Shown: positions 1 through 5,237 of the stretch, piece by piece
How the letters are laid out: every line of letters begins with the position of its first letter
Numbering within the stretch: position 1 is the stretch's first letter
NCBI GenBank assembly: GCA_913063005.1
Contig: CAJXZI010000161.1
Coordinates: 1-5,237 of the forward strand
From: an uncultured Halieaceae bacterium
GTDB taxonomy: Bacteria; Pseudomonadota; Gammaproteobacteria; Pseudomonadales; Halieaceae
Direction of reading: 5' to 3'
DNA: 5,237 nucleotides
Translations under genes and position numbers: made by a program
Notes under the pieces: generated by a model
Told to the model about the DNA's origin: nothing
What the model saw: only the letters and a program-made list of their open reading frames with translations
The model's database searches: none

Positions 1-55
1 GCCGAAGTGCCGAAGTGCCGAAGTGCCGAAGTGCCGAAGTGCCGAAGTGCCGAAG
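1..55. repeat. Octamer tandem repeat (GCCGAAGT)n
   Basis: Six perfect copies of GCCGAAGT run from position 1 to 48, followed by the first seven bases of a seventh copy. The array starts at the window edge, so its full copy number is unknown. The unit length is not a multiple of three, so a change in copy number would shift any reading frame crossing it. All three forward frames are open through the array; read as protein it would give a repeating AEVPKCRS octapeptide. One forward frame stays open from position 1 to a TAA at 133-135, so the array could lie in the 3' end of an upstream gene, but nothing else supports that. It may equally be an intergenic simple repeat. Confidence 0.93.
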
Positions 56-81
56 CTCAGTGTTATGACCACCTGATTCCC

Positions 82-110
82 TTGCAACCCAGAAAAAAGC
101 GCCCTACAAA
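82..110 (+). promoter_or_regulatory. Weak sigma70-like promoter candidate
   Basis: TTGCAA (82-87) and TACAAA (105-110) each match four of six bases of the -35 and -10 consensus and are separated by exactly 17 bases. Transcription would start near 117 and leave a leader of about 135 bases before the ATG at 252. Other partial matches, such as TTGATA at 115-120, have no well-spaced -10 partner. The call rests on consensus resemblance only. Confidence 0.22.
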
Positions 111-238
111 CCGCTTGATAACACCTCGGGGGTAAACGCGAATTTGAGCGGAAAAAGTATCTGCAAATCGCACTGCATTCTATTTCGTTTCGCCTCACCT
201 CCGAATACACTCGCCACGTGAAAAACAATAATCTTGCC

Positions 239-245
239 AGAGGAG
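239..245 (+). promoter_or_regulatory. Shine-Dalgarno that fixes the start at 252
   Basis: AGAGGAG lies six bases before the ATG at 252, which is ideal spacing. An in-frame TTG at 234 would add six residues, but this Shine-Dalgarno would then lie inside its coding sequence and no purine-rich site precedes it at a useful distance. The site therefore decides the start in favour of ATG 252. Confidence 0.85.
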
Positions 246-251
246 ACGTTC

Positions 252-2822
252 ATGGCAGACCTACCAAAACACGCGCGAGTTGTTGTCATCGGACAGGGTG
301 GTATTGTCGGTGCATCGGTAGTTCATCACCTTATCGAAGAGGGCTGGGATGACATCGTAGGGCTAGAGAAATCAGCCATTCCAACGGACATCGGATCGAC
401 ATCACATGCGTCTGATTTCTGCTACATGACCTCGCACGACAAGCTTACCGTCTGGACCAGTAATTACAGTCGCGAGTTTTACAAAAAGCGTGGGAACTAC
501 ATCGAAATTGGTGGTCTCGAAGTCGCTCGTAAGGATGACGATGATCGTATGCTCGAGCTCATTCGCAAGGTGGGTTCTGGTAAGGCATTTGGCACTAAGG
601 CCCACATGATCTCGGCAGCCGAAGCGAAAGAAAAATTCCCGCTTCTTGAGGAGGATCAGATTCAGGGCGCTATGTGGGACCCAGAGGCGGGCCTCGTAAC
701 ACCTCGATCTCAAAAAGTAGCCGGTGATCTCGTCGACGAGGCCGTCGCAAGTGGCAAGCTCAAGACATTCGCTTATACCCCAGCCACCAAAGTTCTGGTT
801 GAAGACGGTGTTGCCGTAGGTGTTGAAACGCCCAAGGGCACCATTATGGCAGACCGCATCGTGCTCTGTGCCGGCATTTGGGGTTCATTGATTTCCGAAA
901 CAGCCAACGTGAAGTTGCCGCTGATGCCGCTCGAGCACCCATTGCTGTTCTTTGGACCTTGGGATCACCTTGAAGGCACAGGCAAAGACATTGTCTATCC
1001 CTTACTGCGCGATCAGGGCAACTCAGCTTATGTGCGCGATACGGGAGACCCAACAACACCCGAGGGGGGTCTGCTCGAATGGGGTTACTACGAGCCCACG
1101 GAACCACGACTGGTAGAGGCGCGTGACATTGCCGAGCCGGGCGAGGCCCGTCTCTCACCCTCCATGCGAGACATGACGCTTGATCAAGTAATGGACGCGT
1201 TTGAGCGAGCCATCGAACTCACACCGATCTTGGGCGAGCTTGGCTGGGAAGAGCGTCGATCGTTCAACGGTCTGCTGTCGGTGACTGTGGACAGCGGCTC
1301 TATTATCGGTGAGTCCGTTGAAGCTAGGAATCTATGGCTCTGCGAGGCGGTTTGGGTCAAAGATGGCCCTGGCGCTGGCAAGCTGTTAGCCGAATGGATG
1401 ACTCACGGCCGTACAAGCATGGATCCGCACAGTATCGATCCTGCGCGTCACTACCCTATTCAAAAAACCGACGAGTACATTCGCGGTCACTGCTATGAAT
1501 CATCGCAGAAGGTTTATACACCCGCGGTACACCCGCGTGAGCCATTTGCGACGTCGCGCGGCATGCGTGTTAGCCCATTCTACGAACGTGAAGTTGCACT
1601 GGGCGGTTACTTCATGGAAGTGGCTGGTTGGGAACGCGCGCATGGTTACGCAGCGAATGAAGAAACCTTGCTCGCGAAGTATCGCGATCAGGTGCCAGTG
1701 AGAGAAGCTGAGTGGGACAACCGTCACTTCTGGGAAGTCTCCAACGCGGAGCAGCTCGCCATGAGCGACGGCGTTGGCATGATTAACCTTTCACACTTCG
1801 CCATCTTCGACGTTGAAGGTTCTGATGCTGAAGGGCTGATGGAATACCTATCTGTAGCAAAGGTTGGTGCAGACACGGCCATTGGAAAAGGAGTCTACAC
1901 TCACTTCCTTGATCAAGCGGGGGGTATTCGTTCCGATCTGACCATCATCAGGCTCGCGGACGATTGCTACCGAGTGGTCTGCGGTGGTGACACGGGTAAT
2001 CGAGACTATGTCTGGATGCGTGATATGAGTGAGCGCAAAGGCTTCCCCAATGTCACCTTCCATGATCGCAGCGAAGAACTTTCTACGTTGGGTCTGTGGG
2101 GCCCCGAAGCTCGTGTAACGCTCGCCAAGCTAATGGACGACCCTGAGAGCATCTCTAACGAGTCTTTCCCCTTCGCGACAACCAAGGAAATAACGGTCTG
2201 TGGCATCAAGGTGTGGGCCTTCCGCATCAGCTACGTGGGTGAGCAAGGCTGGGAACTGTACTTTCCATTCTCTGACGGCCTCGCTATCTGGGACGCATTG
2301 TTCGAACTCGGTGTTACACCTGTTGGCATTGAGACCTATGCAAACAGCCGTCGCCTTGAGAAGAGCTTACGTCTGCAAAACGCCGATCTCGAAACCGACT
2401 ACAACTTGTACGAGGCTGCACTCGCGCGGCCCAAGGTCAAGGCAGCGGACTTCTTCGGTAAAGAGGCCTACGTTCAACAGCGTGAACTCGACGAGCAAGT
2501 CGCCTATCTCTGTACGCTCGTTCTCAAGGACACGACGGATAGCAAGGGTGTTGTACGCTACCCCATTGGTAACTGGCCAATCCTTGATCACGAGTCGAGA
2601 GAAGTCCTCATCGATTCGCACGGTCGGCGCTCGTACACCACAAGCATGTCCTATGGGCCGAGTCTTGGCGTAAACATCGCTATGGGTTACCTACCAGCCG
2701 ACAAGGCCAAGGAGGGTAATATTGTCCTTATCGAGTACTTCGGTGAGCACTACGAGGCCGAGGTGATGAAGGTTGGCTATGGAGCACTCCTGGACCCAAC
2801 AAACGAGCGTCCAAAGAGCTAA
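252..2822 (+). CDS. FAD-dependent oxidoreductase with GcvT folate-binding module (dimethylglycine dehydrogenase-like)
   Basis: This 856-residue protein has no signal peptide or membrane segment and is probably cytoplasmic. Residues about 8-389 form a DAO-type FAD domain: an N-terminal nucleotide-binding loop GQGGIVG (14-20), GSTSHAS (48-54) in which His52 matches the histidine that covalently carries FAD in Arthrobacter dimethylglycine oxidase, CAGIWG (206-211), and His229 and Tyr260 at the places of that enzyme's active-site His225 and Tyr259. A linker domain follows (about 390-440), then a GcvT domain (about 440-740) with GGIRSDL, where Asp562 corresponds to the folate-site Asp552 of the oxidase, and a GcvT C-terminal barrel (about 750-850). 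Family members oxidise N-methyl groups of dimethylglycine or sarcosine and transfer the methylene group to tetrahydrofolate. Length and domain order match the family. The residues after His52 (SDF rather than the usual AAG or APG) and an extra residue in the FAD loop set it apart, so the exact substrate is uncertain. It is convergent with the corrinoid genes and probably monocistronic. Confidence 0.92.
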   Translation: MADLPKHARVVVIGQGGIVGASVVHHLIEEGWDDIVGLEKSAIPTDIGSTSHASDFCYMTSHDKLTVWTSNYSREFYKKRGNYIEIGGLEVARKDDDDRMLELIRKVGSGKAFGTKAHMISAAEAKEKFPLLEEDQIQGAMWDPEAGLVTPRSQKVAGDLVDEAVASGKLKTFAYTPATKVLVEDGVAVGVETPKGTIMADRIVLCAGIWGSLISETANVKLPLMPLEHPLLFFGPWDHLEGTGKDIVYPLLRDQGNSAYVRDTGDPTTPEGGLLEWGYYEPTEPRLVEARDIAEPGEARLSPSMRDMTLDQVMDAFERAIELTPILGELGWEERRSFNGLLSVTVDSGSIIGESVEARNLWLCEAVWVKDGPGAGKLLAEWMTHGRTSMDPHSIDPARHYPIQKTDEYIRGHCYESSQKVYTPAVHPREPFATSRGMRVSPFYEREVALGGYFMEVAGWERAHGYAANEETLLAKYRDQVPVREAEWDNRHFWEVSNAEQLAMSDGVGMINLSHFAIFDVEGSDAEGLMEYLSVAKVGADTAIGKGVYTHFLDQAGGIRSDLTIIRLADDCYRVVCGGDTGNRDYVWMRDMSERKGFPNVTFHDRSEELSTLGLWGPEARVTLAKLMDDPESISNESFPFATTKEITVCGIKVWAFRISYVGEQGWELYFPFSDGLAIWDALFELGVTPVGIETYANSRRLEKSLRLQNADLETDYNLYEAALARPKVKAADFFGKEAYVQQRELDEQVAYLCTLVLKDTTDSKGVVRYPIGNWPILDHESREVLIDSHGRRSYTTSMSYGPSLGVNIAMGYLPADKAKEGNIVLIEYFGEHYEAEVMKVGYGALLDPTNERPKS

Positions 2823-2845
2823 AACCTATTGGCCAAGCTAGATAG

Positions 2846-2873
2846 AAAGGGGCCTAAAGCCTCTTTTTTATTT
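2846..2873 (+). terminator. Rho-independent terminator in the convergent gap
   Basis: AAAGGGGC (2846-2853) pairs with GCCTCTTT (2859-2866) across a five-base loop CTAAA, giving eight base pairs with one G-T wobble. Six T (2864-2869), an A and three more T follow on the plus strand, overlapping the end of the stem. It lies 23 bases after the oxidoreductase stop codon. Read from the minus strand the same hairpin is followed only by a weak T-rich run (TTTCTATCT), so it may also stop the opposite transcript, less efficiently. Confidence 0.75.
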
Positions 2874-2889
2874 CCAGCGCTTACTCGTT

Positions 2890-4908
2890 TTAACCGCGAC
2901 GGCGCCGTCTGCGAGGCGCCTCAAGCGCGTCAGACGCCTTCTGTGCAGGTCGCTCGATAACGGAAAATAGATTCGAGAACGCGTCTGATTTGTGCGGAAA
3001 CGCCATAGCAGCGACGAAGTAATCCTGAAAATCCGTCTCCATTGCTGTCTCGATACGCTCAGCTTTGTTAACTGTGCGCTGGATACCGTCACGAGCATCA
3101 TGATCCAAAAGCGCGATTCGGGCACCGACCCCTGCGGCATTTCCTGCGGACGAGACATGATCGAGCGAACAATCTGGGATCAATCCAAGCACCATGGCGT
3201 GCTCAACGCTAATGTGACTACCGAAGGCTCCGGCTAGGCGGATGCGATCTACCGCAGACACCCCCATCTTATCCATGAGCAATTTAATACCGGCGTATAA
3301 CGCAGCTTTCGCTAACTGAATCTGACGTACGTCGTTTTGCGTCACGACGATATCGCGCTGAGACTCATCCTCGGCAAAGTGCAATACATAGGACCAGGTG
3401 CGGCCATGGGCGCGAACTCGTGACGTGCGCTCCGCGAGCGCTCCGTCAACAATACCGTCCTCTGAGATAATGCCCGCAAGAAACATCTCGGCGATGACTT
3501 CAATAATCCCAGAGCCGCAGATACCAGTAATGCTTAGATCGCGGGTCGACTCCCTAAACCCAGCGTCAGTAGACCACAGCTCCGAGCCAATCACTCTGAA
3601 TTTTGGCTCTAAGGTCTCACGATCAATTCGTACGCGCTCGATGGCCCCTGCAGTCGCGCGCTGTCCGGCGCTAATTTCACCGCCCTCGAAGGCGGGTCCT
3701 GTGGGACTTGAGCAAACAAGGAGTCGGTCTTTGTTACCAAGCACGATTTCCGCATTGGTGCCCACATCGACAATCAGGCTCATCGCGTCATCAGTGTCGG
3801 GACTCTCAGCAAGAATCACACCTGCGGTGTCAGCACCCACGTGACCCGCGATACAGGGCAAGACAAACAATCGCGCTTGCTTGTGCGTATCTAGCCCCAA
3901 ATCGCGCGCCTTAAGCGTCACCGCCTCATCGACCGTTAACGCAAAAGGTGCCCCCCCCAAGTTGATCGGATTAATACCGAGGACCAAGTGGTGCATGATG
4001 GGATTCGCGACTAGCGAGATCTCCAAAATATTATCAGTGGTCTCGCCCAGTTGATCCGTGAGTTCTACAAACAGTTTGCTAAGCGCGGTCTGAATGGCGG
4101 CGCTCATCGCCTCGGCGCCCTCGGGGTGCATCATGATGTAACTGACGCGACTCATTAGGTCTTCGCCAAAAGGAATCTGCGGATTCATTACACTCGCTGA
4201 CGAGAGCACATCACCCGTGGAGAGGTCGCATAGATGCGCAGCAACCGTCGTGGAGCCCACATCAACCGCAACGCCTCGTGGTGATTCAAACAGCCCGGAC
4301 CAGATACCAATCACTTTTCGGGACTCAAAGACTGCAACGGTCACACCACGATCACCCGACGCAAGGGCCGTTTGTAGCTTTATAAGTTCAGACGTTTCTA
4401 TAGTGAGATCAGTCAGTTCCCAATCTTTCGACAGTGCCTCGAGTAGGAGCTTTGACTCGCCCCGTGCATCCTCGAGTGTCGACTCGGGCAAGGTAACGAA
4501 ATATAAACGAGTTGCCGTATTGAGCTGAATATCGCGATGCTCGGCATCTTTACGAATGATTTGACGATGCACCTGACTCTCGGGTGGCACGTCGATAATA
4601 ACGTCGTCGAGCAATTCTGCGTGACAACTCAGCCGTCTCCCCTCGGGAAGTGGGCCTTTCCGCTCATTAAATTTAACTTCGGTTGCAACGAGCGGAGACA
4701 GATGCTCCGGACTCGAGGTCATCTCATGCTTTTGAAAAGTGCCTGACATGCAGGCGATCTGGCAACGACCGCAGAGACCGCGACCACCGCAGACCGAGTC
4801 GATATCTACGCCAAGCGTTCGGGCGGCTTCGAGCAGGCGGGTGTGCTTTGGAAACTCGCCCCGCTTTCCCGACGGCAGAAAGAGAACTTTGACCTGCTCG
4901 ACAGACAC
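2890..4908 (-). CDS. ASKHA/DUF4445 [2Fe-2S] protein, corrinoid reductive activator (RACo/RamA-like)
   Basis: This 672-residue cytoplasmic protein is predicted to reduce inactive Co(II) corrinoid proteins to Co(I) at the cost of ATP. The N-terminal ferredoxin domain (about 5-100) has the plant-type [2Fe-2S] pattern Cys40-X5-Cys46-X2-Cys49 with Cys95 as the likely fourth ligand. A linker/middle domain (about 125-205) precedes an actin-like ATPase (ASKHA) region with DVGSTT at 216-221, DVGTN at 381-385, SSPTGPAFEGG shortly after, CGSG at 464-467 and LAGAFG at 558-563. Domain order and length match RACo-type activators. The start is a GTG at 4908; the next in-frame ATG is codon 54, beyond the first cluster cysteines, so it can be excluded. 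The Shine-Dalgarno is poor (AGAGG 13 bases upstream, inside the preceding gene), and only nine bases separate it from the preceding stop, which suggests translational coupling. The C-terminus ends in six consecutive arginines and a glycine. An eight-G run (plus-strand C at 3951-3958) encodes LGGA in the expected frame. Confidence 0.9.
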   Translation of the reverse strand: MSVEQVKVLFLPSGKRGEFPKHTRLLEAARTLGVDIDSVCGGRGLCGRCQIACMSGTFQKHEMTSSPEHLSPLVATEVKFNERKGPLPEGRRLSCHAELLDDVIIDVPPESQVHRQIIRKDAEHRDIQLNTATRLYFVTLPESTLEDARGESKLLLEALSKDWELTDLTIETSELIKLQTALASGDRGVTVAVFESRKVIGIWSGLFESPRGVAVDVGSTTVAAHLCDLSTGDVLSSASVMNPQIPFGEDLMSRVSYIMMHPEGAEAMSAAIQTALSKLFVELTDQLGETTDNILEISLVANPIMHHLVLGINPINLGGAPFALTVDEAVTLKARDLGLDTHKQARLFVLPCIAGHVGADTAGVILAESPDTDDAMSLIVDVGTNAEIVLGNKDRLLVCSSPTGPAFEGGEISAGQRATAGAIERVRIDRETLEPKFRVIGSELWSTDAGFRESTRDLSITGICGSGIIEVIAEMFLAGIISEDGIVDGALAERTSRVRAHGRTWSYVLHFAEDESQRDIVVTQNDVRQIQLAKAALYAGIKLLMDKMGVSAVDRIRLAGAFGSHISVEHAMVLGLIPDCSLDHVSSAGNAAGVGARIALLDHDARDGIQRTVNKAERIETAMETDFQDYFVAAMAFPHKSDAFSNLFSVIERPAQKASDALEAPRRRRRRG

Positions 4909-4917
4909 CGCTGTGCG

Positions 4918-5237
4918 TTAGCCTCTTCGGCGTCCTGAGCGACCGCGACGCGCGCCAGCACCTTCGGGAGCAGGCTCACGATAAGCCTTAATCCAATTAG
5001 CACAATCGGGGTCGTGTCCCATCATAACGTCACCACCTCTAACAGCCTGCATCACTTCAGCGTGCAGTGGACTCGTAATAGCAGACGTCATGCCCGCGCC
5101 CATCGCCATCGTAAGGAACGCTGCGTTGATACCGTTGCGATTGGGAAGGCCGAAGCTCACGTTTGATGCGCCACAAGTGGTGTTGACCTTCAGCTCTGTG
5201 CGAAGACGACGAACCAACTCCATTACCTGCACGCCCG
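4918..5237 (-). CDS. Methyltetrahydrofolate:corrinoid methyltransferase, C-terminal part (5' end beyond the window)
   Basis: Only the last 105 residues are present; the frame is open to the window edge, and the GTG at 5232 and ATG at 5223 are internal codons, not starts. The protein is a pterin-binding TIM-barrel enzyme that moves a methyl group between a corrinoid protein and tetrahydrofolate. The diagnostic segment is GASNVSFGLPNR, followed by INAAFLTMAMGAGMTSAI; the Asn of SNVS matches the residue of the acetogen enzyme (Asn199 in Moorella MeTr) that contacts N5 of the pterin. The core ends near NWIKAYR, aligned by eye with the end of the acetogen enzyme, and is followed by an extra tail of about 19 residues (EPAPEGAGARRGRSGRRRG). 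The SNVSFGLPNR form resembles stand-alone methyltransferases of methylamine and betaine systems more than the MetH pterin domain. It is first in the visible operon, nine bases before the activator gene and in the same frame. Confidence 0.88.
   Translation of the reverse strand, partial: GVQVMELVRRLRTELKVNTTCGASNVSFGLPNRNGINAAFLTMAMGAGMTSAITSPLHAEVMQAVRGGDVMMGHDPDCANWIKAYREPAPEGAGARRGRSGRRRG

Larger units (their letters stand above)
56..251. other. Intergenic leader upstream of the flavoprotein gene
   Basis: This stretch of about 196 bases holds no convincing gene. A short minus-strand frame crosses it but runs into the start of the oxidoreductase gene and has no ribosome-binding site or recognisable protein features. 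The region is richer in A and T than the flanking coding sequence, as expected for a promoter and 5' leader. It carries a weak promoter candidate (82-110), a CACGTG palindrome at 215-220 of unknown meaning, and the ribosome-binding site of the next gene. An imperfect pairing of CCGCTT (111-116) with GAGCGG (146-151) is too loose to call a regulatory structure. Confidence 0.6.

Noticed and set aside
1..135. Forward frame open from position 1 through the octamer array to TAA at 133-135, as a possible C-terminal part of an upstream gene.
   Set aside because: It has no start in the window, its translation is a repeat plus a short basic stretch with no recognisable feature, and a non-triplet array without stops leaves all frames open by its nature.
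215..220. CACGTG palindrome as an operator.
   Set aside because: A single six-base palindrome with no extended symmetry and no second copy nearby is expected by chance.
120..251. Possible cobalamin riboswitch: GCCAGAGGAGAC (236-247) resembles the B12 box, with a GCACTG further upstream (170-175).
   Set aside because: The match needs an inserted base, coincides with the Shine-Dalgarno of the flavoprotein gene, and the paired stems expected of a cobalamin riboswitch could not be found. It also precedes the flavin gene, not the corrinoid genes. A covariance-model search would settle it.
234..251. TTG at 234 as an alternative start adding six residues to the flavoprotein.
   Set aside because: The strong Shine-Dalgarno at 239-245 would then lie inside the gene, while its spacing to ATG 252 is ideal.
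104..289. Minus-strand 61-codon frame crossing the leader and the start of the oxidoreductase gene.
   Set aside because: It overlaps the ribosome-binding site and first codons of a well-supported gene, and shows no ribosome-binding site of its own and no family features.
2200..2673. 157-codon plus-strand frame inside the oxidoreductase gene.
   Set aside because: It is a shifted-frame shadow of the conserved GcvT region, Ser/Arg/Thr-rich and without any domain signature.
3398..3844. 148-codon plus-strand frame opposite the activator gene.
   Set aside because: It is the antisense shadow of conserved ASKHA motifs, with low-complexity composition rich in Ser, Pro and Arg.

Overview
The window shows a bacterial one-carbon (methyl-group) metabolism locus of two convergent transcription units, with dense coding and roughly balanced GC. 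The gene content and protein style suggest a proteobacterium, plausibly a marine alpha- or gammaproteobacterium that uses methylated amines or betaines. This placement is inference, because there is no rRNA or other taxonomic marker here.

Layout. Positions 1-55 are a perfect tandem array of the octamer GCCGAAGT that begins at the window edge. Positions 56-251 are a non-coding leader with a weak sigma70-like promoter candidate and a clear Shine-Dalgarno. On the + strand, 252-2822 encodes an 856-residue FAD-dependent oxidoreductase fused to a folate-binding GcvT module (dimethylglycine dehydrogenase/oxidase and sarcosine dehydrogenase superfamily). It keeps the flavin-linking histidine, the active-site histidine and the folate-site aspartate, but has unusual residues after the flavin histidine. 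A 67-bp convergent gap (2823-2889) holds an intrinsic terminator. On the - strand lie a 672-residue [2Fe-2S]/ASKHA (DUF4445, RACo/RamA-like) corrinoid reductive activator (2890-4908, GTG start) and, just upstream of it, the C-terminal third of a methyltetrahydrofolate:corrinoid methyltransferase (4918 to beyond the window end).

How the genes may work together (inference). The minus-strand pair belongs to a corrinoid-dependent demethylation system. A substrate:corrinoid methyltransferase and a corrinoid protein (not in the window, expected beyond position 5237) would take a methyl group from a methylated substrate, the folate methyltransferase would pass it to tetrahydrofolate, and the ATP-driven activator would rescue the corrinoid when it oxidises to Co(II). 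The plus-strand flavoprotein would oxidise further N-methyl groups of the product and load them on tetrahydrofolate as methylene groups. The locus thus appears to combine corrinoid and flavin routes for sequential demethylation, for example of a betaine-like quaternary amine. A further oddity is that both minus-strand proteins end in arginine-rich tails closing in RRRG.
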